Below, piece after piece: positions 15,649 through 23,741 of a stretch of DNA of 35,384 nucleotides. The notes under the pieces are model-generated. The model was not told where the DNA came from, made no database searches, and saw nothing but the letters and a program-made list of their open reading frames with translations. Source of the stretch: Methylococcaceae bacterium (GTDB taxonomy: Bacteria; Pseudomonadota; Gammaproteobacteria; Methylococcales; Methylomonadaceae). Position 1 is the first letter of the stretch. Every line of letters starts with the position of its first letter. Position numbers and translations under genes: made by a program. The DNA is taken from contig QYQN01000001.1 of assembly GCA_007280895.1 (NCBI GenBank), positions 1-35,384 on the forward strand, read 5' to 3'.

Positions 15649-16500
15649 TTATATTGATAAAATATCTAGTGAAGAGTCCGTGGACACGTCACTTACCAAC
15701 TCTCGTGATATTTTAAGCCCAGAAAAATCAAATAATTGTGTGTCCAAGGTATGAGAGGGAGCAACATTTTGTAAGCTGGTAAAAATAGTTTCAAGACGAC
15801 CTGGAAATTGTTTATCCCAAGCATTCAGCATCATTTTCATTGCCTGCCGCTGCAAATTGAGTTGTGAACCACATAAATTACAGGGAATAATGGGGAAATC
15901 TCTAAACGAACTGTAGCGCTGTATGTCTTTTTCTCGGCAATAGGCTAACGGTCGAATGACTATATTTTTTTTATCATCACTTAATAATTTAGGTGGCATT
16001 GCTTTTAATTTACCACCATAAAAAATATTTAAAAAAAACGTTTCCAAAATATCATCTCGGTGATGCCCCAAGGCAATTTTGGTGGCACCAATCTCTTCCG
16101 CATAGCCGTATAGTGTTCCTCGCCGAAGACGCGAGCATAAACCACAGGTTGTTTGTCCCTCAGGAATAACCCGCTTTACAACACTATACGTATCTTTTTC
16201 AATAACATGATAGGGCACACCAAGAGAAGTTAAATACGCTGGTAAAACATGCCCTGGAAAGCCGGGCTGTTTTTGATCTAAATTAACAGCAATTAACTCA
16301 AAATCTACAGGTGCTGTTTTTTGCAAATTCATTAAAATATCTAATAAAGTATACGAATCTTTGCCTCCTGATAGGCACACCATAACCTTGTCGCCCGCCT
16401 CAATCATTTTGTAATCAGCGATTGCGTCGCCCACATAATGACGCAAGCGCTTTTGTAATTTATTAAATTGATAACGAGTTTTTTGAACGGCGTCAGACAT
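15649..16500 (-). CDS. ttcA: tRNA 2-thiocytidine synthetase TtcA
   Basis: This 283-residue cytoplasmic enzyme puts sulfur on cytidine 32 of certain tRNAs. The PP-loop that adenylates the base is SGGKDS (44-49). Cysteines Cys119/Cys122 (TTCGLC) and Cys207/Cys210 (PCNLC) match the iron-sulfur cluster and catalytic Cys pairs of the family, and GHHRDD (145-150) is also conserved. Length is close to the usual 280-310. It is monocistronic or the start of its own unit, and converges on the heme-protein gene with only 28 bp between stops. The C-terminus ends in an ordinary short extension after the conserved core. Confidence 0.96.
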   Translation of the reverse strand: MSDAVQKTRYQFNKLQKRLRHYVGDAIADYKMIEAGDKVMVCLSGGKDSYTLLDILMNLQKTAPVDFELIAVNLDQKQPGFPGHVLPAYLTSLGVPYHVIEKDTYSVVKRVIPEGQTTCGLCSRLRRGTLYGYAEEIGATKIALGHHRDDILETFFLNIFYGGKLKAMPPKLLSDDKKNIVIRPLAYCREKDIQRYSSFRDFPIIPCNLCGSQLNLQRQAMKMMLNAWDKQFPGRLETIFTSLQNVAPSHTLDTQLFDFSGLKISRELVSDVSTDSSLDILSI

Positions 16501-16605
16501 AACAACATTTAAAATATTTTATAAAACACATCCACTCAGCCATTTAAAATAATGCGGTAGGACAACACGCGGAGCAATAATAATTACCCACCTCTGGACA
16601 CTCTA

Positions 16606-17826
16606 TTAGCCGTTATAACGCTGAAAAATTAAGCTTGCATTGGTGCCACCAAAACCAAAACTGTTCGACATAAGCGTAGTAAGATTAATGTCTTCTTTAA
16701 GCTCTCTCACTATGGGCATGCCCACTGCAGCAGGCTCCAGCGTTACAATATTTGCCGACGCACTTAAAAAATTATGGGTCATCATCAGCAAAGAATAAAT
16801 AGCCTCATGCACGCCTGCTGCACCCAAAGCATGTCCTGTTAGTGATTTAGTTGAGCTAATCCAAGGCATATCTTCAATTCCAAAGACGCTTTGTAATGCA
16901 CCTAATTCTTTTAAATCACCGACCGGAGTACCCGTTCCATGAGCATTGATGTAATCAATTTTATTAGGCACTGTCGCCATGGCTTGTTGCATACACCGCA
17001 CAGCCCCTTCTCCCGATGGCTGCACCATATCAAAACCATCAGAAGTTGCACCATAGCCCACTAATTCGGCATAGATTTTCGCACCTCTGGCTTTAGCGTG
17101 TTCTAACTCTTCAATAACTAACACACCGCCACCACCTGAAATCACGAAGCCATCCCTTGTTTCATCATAAGGCCTTGAAGCGGTAGTAGGTGTTTCATTA
17201 TATTTAGATGACATGGCGCCCATCGCATCAAATAAAACTGACATAGTCCAATGCACTTCTTCTCCGCCACCAGCAAAAATAATATCTTGCTTACCCATTT
17301 GAATCAGCTCCATGGCGTGACCAATACAATGCGCACTGGTTGCACAGGCTGAGGTAATTGAGTAATTAACGCCTTTGATTTTAAAAGGTGTTGCTAAACA
17401 AGCGGTATTGGTGCTGGACATAGCTCTTGGTACACGATACGGCCCAACATGCTTAACACCTTTTTGTCTTAAAATATCCGCTGCATCAACTAAATTAGAC
17501 GTTGATGGCCCACCCGACCCCATCACTAAGCCTGTTCTGACATTAGAAATATCAGCCTGCTCTAATCCAGCATCCTCAATGGCTTGCTGCATAGCAATGT
17601 AATTAAATGCCGCACCATCACCCATAAATCGTTTAATTTTACGGTCGATTAACGCATCAACATCAATAGTAATAGCACCGCGCACCTGACTACGAAAACC
17701 TAATTCTTGGTAATCATCGGCAAAAACTATTCCTGAACGCCCTTGTCGTAAGGCATCGACCACTTCATTCTGATTGTTACCTATACTAGAAACAATACCT
17801 AAACCAGTTACTACCACTCTTTTCAT
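16606..17826 (-). CDS. fabB: 3-oxoacyl-ACP synthase I, FabB
   Basis: This 406-residue condensing enzyme extends acyl-ACP with malonyl-ACP and is needed for unsaturated fatty acids. The active site is Cys161 ([10 protein letters not shown]), His296 ([11 protein letters not shown]) and His332 (LTGHALGA), with Lys327 in STKSLTGH. I took the ATG at 17826, preceded by AAGGTAAC, because the chain then begins [10 protein letters not shown] as FabB should. An open frame extends 34 codons further but would run into fabA. It lies 10 bp after fabA, the usual pair in proteobacteria with anaerobic-type unsaturated fatty acid synthesis. Confidence 0.96.
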   Translation of the reverse strand: MKRVVVTGLGIVSSIGNNQNEVVDALRQGRSGIVFADDYQELGFRSQVRGAITIDVDALIDRKIKRFMGDGAAFNYIAMQQAIEDAGLEQADISNVRTGLVMGSGGPSTSNLVDAADILRQKGVKHVGPYRVPRAMSSTNTACLATPFKIKGVNYSITSACATSAHCIGHAMELIQMGKQDIIFAGGGEEVHWTMSVLFDAMGAMSSKYNETPTTASRPYDETRDGFVISGGGGVLVIEELEHAKARGAKIYAELVGYGATSDGFDMVQPSGEGAVRCMQQAMATVPNKIDYINAHGTGTPVGDLKELGALQSVFGIEDMPWISSTKSLTGHALGAAGVHEAIYSLLMMTHNFLSASANIVTLEPAAVGMPIVRELKEDINLTTLMSNSFGFGGTNASLIFQRYNG

Positions 17827-17836
17827 TCTTGTTACC

Positions 17837-18352
17837 TTAGAAATTTTCTGTAGAAGTAAATAAACCAACGCGTAAATCTGACGCTTTATAAATCTCTTTA
17901 CCATCAACTTCCATTGTGGCGTCAGCAATCCCCATGACTAACTTGCGCATGATCACACGTTTTAGATTAATACGATAAACGACTTTCTTTGCAGTGGGTA
18001 ATACTTGTCCGGTAAATTCAACTTTACCTACACCTAATGCACGACCTTTACCAGCGCCCCCAAGCCAACATAAATAAAAACCAACTAATTGCCACATTGC
18101 ATCCAAACCTAAACATCCCGGCATCACTGGGTCACCTTGAAAATGACAATCAAAAAACCATAAATCAGGCTTGATATCAAGTTCAGCAATAATTTCACCC
18201 TTACCATATAAACCACCTTGATCGGTAATTAAAGTAATACGATCCATCATAAGCATATTTGGTAAGGGCAATTGCGCGTTTTTTGGTCCATAAAGTTCAC
18301 CTCTTCCGGACATTAATAATTCTTCACGCGTAAAACTATGCTGTTTCTCCAT
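17837..18352 (-). CDS. fabA: 3-hydroxydecanoyl-ACP dehydratase/isomerase FabA
   Basis: This 171-residue hot-dog-fold enzyme makes trans-2-decenoyl-ACP and isomerises it to the cis-3 form, the branch point to unsaturated fatty acids. The catalytic pair His70 ([14 protein letters not shown]) and Asp84 (LGLDAMWQ) sit at the same positions as in Escherichia coli. Full length matches the family. It is followed by fabB after 10 bp, so the two are one operon. The 84 bp between slt and fabA contain TATAAA about 20-30 bp before the start, a possible -10 box, with no convincing -35. Confidence 0.97.
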   Translation of the reverse strand: MEKQHSFTREELLMSGRGELYGPKNAQLPLPNMLMMDRITLITDQGGLYGKGEIIAELDIKPDLWFFDCHFQGDPVMPGCLGLDAMWQLVGFYLCWLGGAGKGRALGVGKVEFTGQVLPTAKKVVYRINLKRVIMRKLVMGIADATMEVDGKEIYKASDLRVGLFTSTENF

Positions 18353-18436
18353 ACTTTATATCTACCTTGAGTTATTTTTATAATTAAACCGTTTATTATC
18401 CAATACAGGCGAGCAAAAATCAGCTCAAATTTTTTC

Positions 18437-20380
18437 TTAGCGAATATCCGTAAGATAGGTATTCAATTTTAATCTAACGTTATTCGTTTCATTAAATAGC
18501 TTTAGTGAATCATTATAAATAATAGCGTAAGAAAATACGCTAGTGATATATTTTCTTGTTTCTTTGTAAGGAAGTGTTTCCAACCAAATATCTGCTGGCA
18601 TCGACTGATGATTTGGCATCCAAGATTTAACTCGAGATGGGCCTGCATTATAAGCTGCGATTGCTAATACAAAATGACTATTAAATTGTTTTAAAAGTTT
18701 TTTAATATAATAACTACCTAATTGAATATTCAATTTTGGCTTAAGCAATTGCTGTGCTGTTAATGCATTAAGCTTTAATTCTCGTGCCAATTCTGCCCCA
18801 GTGCTTGGCATTAATTGCATTAACCCTTGCGCACCTGCTATTGATTGCACACGAGGATCAAACATGCTTTCTTGACGAATAATGCCATAAAGCCATTCCT
18901 GTGCAATGTTATTGCGCTCAGCATTATTACTAATTTCTGCATAATGACGTATAGGAAAACGTACGCCTAGATCATCCCAATATTCTGCCTTCACCAATGT
19001 TAAAATGGCTAATTGATCCAACTCCCATAGCTGAGCTAATTTTGCTGCCTGCAACTTTTCTTCTTTAGGTAGCTTTGCAACAGCGAACCACCAATAATTT
19101 TGCGCTTCATTTTTACGTTTTAAACGCAGCAATTCATGAACAATAGTAAAATCCACTCGCTCCGACAACGCCTTTAACTGGGCTGGTAAAAAATTCAGTG
19201 GTTGATTTTTGATAGCATATGGAACAGCAATAGCATCTGCCGCTAAAAATCCATAAAAGCTTCTGTCTTGTGCTACATTATTCCAGGCGCGCTTAGCACC
19301 CGATAAATCCCCTTGTAGAACCAAGCTACGCCCAAGCCAATATTGCCAGATAGGTAAGGCTTGCTGCGCTACACTTAAGGCGGCTAAGGCTTCACGAACA
19401 TGTGCCCAATTTTGTTCATACAGGGCAGCACGCACTTTCCATTCTCGCACCTCATCATCTAGTTCAGATAATTGCTGGAACTGTGCGTAAGCACGTGGAT
19501 CATGCTGTACCGCCAGTGCCAACGCCAGTGCACGCTCTACACCTTGGATTTCTTGAACCGATAACAACTGTAATTGCGGCTTAACATGCGTCCATGTAGA
19601 CACTGCATAGTCCATATTTTTTTTAACAGCCTTCTTCAGCCCATAAGCAAAAATACGTTGATTGATTAATGTGTCGTTAATAAATAGCGTGGCGTCAGTA
19701 ATCAACATAGGGTTGTCATTTACACGCAACCATAAATCAACAGCACGTAAATCTGCACCAGTAAAGTAGCTGCGTAAAGAATGGGCTAAACGATAATTGC
19801 CCGTTAACAAGGCGTGATGAAAGCGTTGCCAAACTAAATCAGTGGAAAATAACGCTGCCGTAAATAAAGGCTCGCAAGCGTTAGGCTGATCAACACCTAA
19901 TAACCAAAGCCGCTTAGCTTCATTTAATGCCCATAATTTATCATCGACTTGATAATGTGCCCACGCAGCATAACACTGTAAGACTGGATTATCAGTCGCT
20001 TGATAATGCGTTAAAAAGAGCGTCCATTGCTTCTGCTCAGCTAAATAGATCAACCATTTTTCTGTTAAAAGTTTTGCATATCGACTACTTGAGTAGGTCT
20101 GTAAAAACTCAACGATCCACTGCGTTTGCTCAAGATTTTTAACTAACGATTGGTAAATAAGGAAAGGGTAAAGTGGATAATCAACAAGCGAGTGCGTTAA
20201 GGTTTGAAACTGAGCATACTGCCCCTGCGCTAAGACCTGTTCGGCTTTTACAAACGCTTTGCGTTGTTGATCTAAGGTGCTACTCATTGTTACATTAGAT
20301 AGCACCATTAAAACACCCAATACACCCAATACACCCACTATCTGGCATTTTTTTTGAGTGCTTCTACCCAAAGATCGCAT
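18437..20380 (-). CDS. slt: Soluble lytic murein transglycosylase Slt
   Basis: This 647-residue periplasmic enzyme cleaves peptidoglycan glycan strands to anhydro-muropeptides. An N-terminal hydrophobic segment (about 13-27) is followed by a long alpha-superhelical region (about 40-480) and the lysozyme-like catalytic domain: Glu504 in IIRQESMFDP, then AGAQGLMQLMPSTG and the AAYNAGP motif. All the family motifs are intact and length matches Slt70. The signal region carries an in-frame 9-bp tandem repeat giving GVLGVLGVL. It follows the Anbu gene by only 21 bp and is probably read with it, at the end of the Anbu cluster. Confidence 0.93.
   Translation of the reverse strand: MRSLGRSTQKKCQIVGVLGVLGVLMVLSNVTMSSTLDQQRKAFVKAEQVLAQGQYAQFQTLTHSLVDYPLYPFLIYQSLVKNLEQTQWIVEFLQTYSSSRYAKLLTEKWLIYLAEQKQWTLFLTHYQATDNPVLQCYAAWAHYQVDDKLWALNEAKRLWLLGVDQPNACEPLFTAALFSTDLVWQRFHHALLTGNYRLAHSLRSYFTGADLRAVDLWLRVNDNPMLITDATLFINDTLINQRIFAYGLKKAVKKNMDYAVSTWTHVKPQLQLLSVQEIQGVERALALALAVQHDPRAYAQFQQLSELDDEVREWKVRAALYEQNWAHVREALAALSVAQQALPIWQYWLGRSLVLQGDLSGAKRAWNNVAQDRSFYGFLAADAIAVPYAIKNQPLNFLPAQLKALSERVDFTIVHELLRLKRKNEAQNYWWFAVAKLPKEEKLQAAKLAQLWELDQLAILTLVKAEYWDDLGVRFPIRHYAEISNNAERNNIAQEWLYGIIRQESMFDPRVQSIAGAQGLMQLMPSTGAELARELKLNALTAQQLLKPKLNIQLGSYYIKKLLKQFNSHFVLAIAAYNAGPSRVKSWMPNHQSMPADIWLETLPYKETRKYITSVFSYAIIYNDSLKLFNETNNVRLKLNTYLTDIR
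20313..20339 (-). repeat. 9-bp tandem repeat in the slt signal sequence
   Basis: On the plus strand ACACCCAAT, ACACCCAAT and ACACCCACT stand head to tail, encoding Gly-Val-Leu three times on the minus strand within the hydrophobic core of the Slt signal. A unit gain or loss would keep the frame but change the length of the signal core. Confidence 0.7.
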
Positions 20381-20401
20381 AAAAAAATAACACAGCTATT
20401 T

Positions 20402-21157
20402 TTACAAATGTATACGCATCGTTTTAATTGCATCGTGACTTAATTCTGGCAAAGCGGCAATTGCTTCGCGTAATTTTGATTCCCAACGACGTCGCAATTG
20501 AGACATATAATCATCGTCATCTTCAAAATTATAATAGTCAGCAAAGCTAAAACTATCTTTACGATACACTAACATTTCAACAGGCGCACCCACACTGGCA
20601 TTACTTCTGATAGTGGAATCCATAGAAACCAGGCAACAACGTGCCGCCTCGTTTATCGAGGTGTCCAATTTAAGAAAACGATCTAAAATCGGTTTACCAT
20701 ATTTACTCTCGCCAATTTGCAAAAACGGCGTATTGGCTGAACTGGTAATGCTATTGCCTTCTGAATACACCATGTACGCACCATGTGGTTCATCAGCAAT
20801 TTGCCCAGCAATGATAAACGTGGCAGACGGATTAAACGCAGATTGACCATGTGAATCAATATGCTGCTTTTGTTTTTCGACACTGACATGACCTAAATAA
20901 TCAGCGGCCTCCGATAAACATTCCACCGTATTAATATTAATTTTGGCTTCTTTAATTTTATCGCGATGCAACTGTTCTAATACCGCTTGGGTGGTTGCCA
21001 GATTACCCGCACAAAGCAAAACTATTTTACGATCGTTTTTAGTTTCAAATGGATGCATCTTGCCATGCGTACTAACATTATCAATACCCGCATTGGTTCT
21101 TGAATCGGAAACCAAAATAAGACCTTCATCAATAGAAGCTGCAATACAATAAGTCAT
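20402..21157 (-). CDS. Anbu, bacterial proteasome-related peptidase
   Basis: This 251-residue protein is an Ntn hydrolase related to HslV and proteasome beta subunits (Anbu, COG3484). The chain starts MTYC, so removal of Met exposes the Thr nucleophile. SDSR (Asp18) and the GKMH lysine (Lys33) complete the expected Thr-Asp-Lys set, and the VLLCAGNLATTQAVLEQL region is typical. Anbu assembles into ring or helical oligomers in species studied; its substrates are unknown. It is encoded after a transglutaminase-like gene and before slt, in the conserved company of ATP-grasp, alpha-E and transglutaminase proteins. No dedicated unfoldase ATPase is encoded nearby. Confidence 0.93.
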   Translation of the reverse strand: MTYCIAASIDEGLILVSDSRTNAGIDNVSTHGKMHPFETKNDRKIVLLCAGNLATTQAVLEQLHRDKIKEAKININTVECLSEAADYLGHVSVEKQKQHIDSHGQSAFNPSATFIIAGQIADEPHGAYMVYSEGNSITSSANTPFLQIGESKYGKPILDRFLKLDTSINEAARCCLVSMDSTIRSNASVGAPVEMLVYRKDSFSFADYYNFEDDDDYMSQLRRRWESKLREAIAALPELSHDAIKTMRIHL

Positions 21158-21233
21158 AATAAGTGTTATTAAACGTTCAAATGGGATGGCATTTTAAACT
21201 TTTTTAGTAAAAATGCGCCATGCAATTTACTGT

Positions 21234-22016
21234 TCAATCAACTCTGTTAACCGTAACGACCATATTTGTTAACAATGCGCCTGAACCAAACTGATGAAAT
21301 ACCGAGACATCAGCTGCATCTCGACCATAAGCAACCACTACCCGTCCCGCATCGTCATCAGTGCATAGTGGATCAAATGTTTGCCACTGATGTCCTATGT
21401 ACACTTCGAACCAAGCATGCATATCCATTGGCTCAAGATGCTCCAAATAGCCCACGACAATACGCGCGGGAATACTTATGCTCCGACACAATGCGATACC
21501 TAAATGAGCCAAATCTCGACACACACCAAAGCCCTGATGATAAATTTCAATCGCTGACATAGGATATTCGCTGGAACCAGGTAAATAGCGTATCGTTGCC
21601 TGCAACCACTGCACAATTTTAATCACTTGCTGAAAACCTGGTAACGCATCACCAATAATTTCATGCGCAATAAGCGTTAAGCGGTCAGATTCACAATACC
21701 GACTTGGCAACAAAAATTGCAAAATATCTGCTGGTAAACACTGTATTTCGACAAAATAATGTTCATAATTTGTAGGTTGATAATAATTTTTGACATCAGC
21801 AGTCACGGTGATAGTTAAATCACCCATGGGGGCGACTAATCGCTGGCAGGCATTACCAAAGCTATCACGACTTTCTAGCACAGGGATCATCTGATTGACT
21901 TCATACTGCTCTTGTATAATCCATTGCTGATTGCCTTGATAAGGACGCAACATCAAAATTAAGGCGGTACCGGCATCAATCTGAAAACTTAAATGGCACG
22001 CTACGCGAAGTTTCAT
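21234..22016 (-). CDS. Transglutaminase-like cysteine hydrolase (third copy)
   Basis: This 260-residue cytoplasmic-looking protein (no signal peptide) has a beta-rich N-terminal domain (1-110) and a transglutaminase/papain-like core with an intact triad: Cys166 (GFGVCRDLAHL), His200 (MDMHAWFEVY) and Asp215 (TFDPLC). It belongs to the family found with Anbu, predicted to act as a peptidase or amide-transferring enzyme on the product of the ATP-grasp ligase; this is a published prediction, not a demonstrated activity. It starts 8 bp after the ParA-like gene and is followed 76 bp later by Anbu. The 314-residue protein in this cluster is its closest relative in layout. Confidence 0.9.
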   Translation of the reverse strand: MKLRVACHLSFQIDAGTALILMLRPYQGNQQWIIQEQYEVNQMIPVLESRDSFGNACQRLVAPMGDLTITVTADVKNYYQPTNYEHYFVEIQCLPADILQFLLPSRYCESDRLTLIAHEIIGDALPGFQQVIKIVQWLQATIRYLPGSSEYPMSAIEIYHQGFGVCRDLAHLGIALCRSISIPARIVVGYLEHLEPMDMHAWFEVYIGHQWQTFDPLCTDDDAGRVVVAYGRDAADVSVFHQFGSGALLTNMVVTVNRVD

Positions 22017-22024
22017 TCGACCAA

Positions 22025-22723
22025 CTAACTCAGTAAGCGATCAAGCTGTGTATAGGCAGAATTAAGCCATATTTTTAAACGCTGCCGATCTAAAATACCC
22101 AAGACATTCGCATTAGCACCTGGTTCACGCTGAGTTGCCGCCCAAAAACTCGCATTATGTGCGTCAATTTTAAGCATAATCGGTGCATATAATTTTTTTA
22201 AAGTCATCAATTGTGCATTCATCATCAACGCTTTTTCTTTAAGCCCTGAACGCATCAATAAGCTAAAATGTTCATCTCTTAATTGATTTTGTACAATAAC
22301 ATACTGAAATTGTTCGCCCATTTGATCAAGTAAACGCGCCAATAAAGCAACGCTATCTTGCCCAGAATCCATAACATGCCAATAGATTAGCTTTATCTCT
22401 AATTCTTCTGCTACAGCAAAAACACCTGACTCTAGTAACCAATTTGCTAACGGGTCATAAGATTGTGCCGCCAAATCCACTAAGATATGTTGCTCGGGCA
22501 ATGCCACCGCAGCTTCAATTAACTCATCAACACTATGGTACGCGTTAAGATCAATTGGCTGAGCATAATCTGAATAAAAGCGCAGTAATGCACCATGCGA
22601 TCGATCGGTATCAAAGCCTGTAAAGGCAATGCCTCGATCGATAAAATACTGCGCCATCACACGCGCAACAACCGATTTACCCACACCACCTTTTTCACCA
22701 CCAATAAAATGTATAGTTGCCAT
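22025..22723 (-). CDS. ParA/MinD-type P-loop ATPase in the Anbu cluster
   Basis: The 232-residue chain starts MATIHFIGG and carries the deviant Walker A motif KGGVGKS (11-17) of ParA/MinD/Mrp-like ATPases, and a Walker B-like strand HILVDLAAQ. The rest (YWHVMDSGQDSVALLARLLDQMG, FWAATQREPG) I recall only as a conserved uncharacterised family sometimes named mobilization protein. There is no ParB partner or plasmid feature here. It lies inside the run of transglutaminase genes, 73 bp after one and 8 bp before the next. I chose ATG 22723, which has GAGAGAG upstream; a start at 22744 would add seven residues. Its role may be to position or regulate the system; this is inference. Confidence 0.85.
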   Translation of the reverse strand: MATIHFIGGEKGGVGKSVVARVMAQYFIDRGIAFTGFDTDRSHGALLRFYSDYAQPIDLNAYHSVDELIEAAVALPEQHILVDLAAQSYDPLANWLLESGVFAVAEELEIKLIYWHVMDSGQDSVALLARLLDQMGEQFQYVIVQNQLRDEHFSLLMRSGLKEKALMMNAQLMTLKKLYAPIMLKIDAHNASFWAATQREPGANANVLGILDRQRLKIWLNSAYTQLDRLLS

Positions 22724-22796
22724 ACTTGCATCTCTCTCTTTCACAAAAAATTAACATCAGTTTTTTTTATATCAGGCCTAAACCAGCACTAACACC

Positions 22797-23741
22797 TCAT
22801 ACCATCCGCAACACATCTACCGCTACCGTTAAGCTGTGCCGACCACCACCTAAGGCGATGCCTTTTAAAGGCGTAACATCAGTGTAATCTCGCCCCCAAG
22901 CTAAGGTAATATGTTGATCAAATGGGATTTTATTATTAGTAGGATCAAAATCAATCCAGCCTAATAAGGGAACATACACCGCAAACCACGCATGCGAGGC
23001 ATCGGCTCCTACCAAACGCGACTGCCCCGTTGGCGGCTGAGTCTCCACATAACCGCTCACATACCTTGCAGCTAGACCAACACTGCGCAAACAACCAATC
23101 GCCAAATGTGCAAAATCTTGGCAGACACCACGCCGATACAATAAGACATCTGACAGCGGCGTAGCAATTGTGGTGGAACTTGGCGCGTAGGTAAACTCTG
23201 TAAAAATGCGTGTCATTAAATCCTGCACCGCCTCTAAAATTGGACGATTAGGGGTAAATGATGCGACGGCATAGTCCGCGAGCGCAGCACTTGTTGTGAT
23301 CATGGGTGAATCCAAAAGAAAATACCGCGCCGCCATAAATTCCTCTGTACTCGTTTTAATCTCAGTCTGTGGATTTTGCTCTAGGTCAGAAGAGGTTAGA
23401 TAGCCACTGGCGGCAGGCATTGTAAGAAACTGCTGCACAACCTGTTCCCAGCTAAATTGGCTTGCCGTTAACCATTGCACTGCTGAGCGATTAATTGTCA
23501 CTTCATTAATTGCCGTTACTTCTAATTGCGTATGGGGTTGTTGAATTGAAAAATAAGCAACACGGTTACCAAAATAATCAATCCGTTCACGCATATCAAA
23601 GGGCAAAGGCAGTATCTCAAAATAACTAGAGAGACATTGTTGCCGCCAAAAATCACGTACCAACAAACGCGCCTCGTTTTGACACAAGCCAACAACTTGA
23701 CTGTAATGATAATACGTAGTGTGCGTAATACGGTATTTCAT
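22797..23741 (-). CDS. Transglutaminase-like protein (second copy)
   Basis: This 314-residue protein has an N-terminal beta domain beginning MKYRITHTTYYHYSQVVGL, typical of the bacterial transglutaminase N-terminal region. The core has the triad Cys207 (RRGVCQDFAHLA), His250 (DASHAWFAVY) and Asp266 (WIDFDPTNN), followed by LAWGRDYTDVTPLKGI. There is no signal peptide. Its start overlaps the stop of the ATP-grasp/alpha-E gene (ATGA at 23738-23741), so the two products are made together. In this family setting it is predicted to hydrolyse or transfer amide bonds formed by the ligase. Confidence 0.92.
   Translation of the reverse strand: MKYRITHTTYYHYSQVVGLCQNEARLLVRDFWRQQCLSSYFEILPLPFDMRERIDYFGNRVAYFSIQQPHTQLEVTAINEVTINRSAVQWLTASQFSWEQVVQQFLTMPAASGYLTSSDLEQNPQTEIKTSTEEFMAARYFLLDSPMITTSAALADYAVASFTPNRPILEAVQDLMTRIFTEFTYAPSSTTIATPLSDVLLYRRGVCQDFAHLAIGCLRSVGLAARYVSGYVETQPPTGQSRLVGADASHAWFAVYVPLLGWIDFDPTNNKIPFDQHITLAWGRDYTDVTPLKGIALGGGRHSLTVAVDVLRMV

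Noticed and set aside
17827-17928. 34-codon N-terminal extension of FabB
   Set aside because: It overlaps the end of fabA, and the normal FabB N-terminus with a ribosome-binding site is at 17826.
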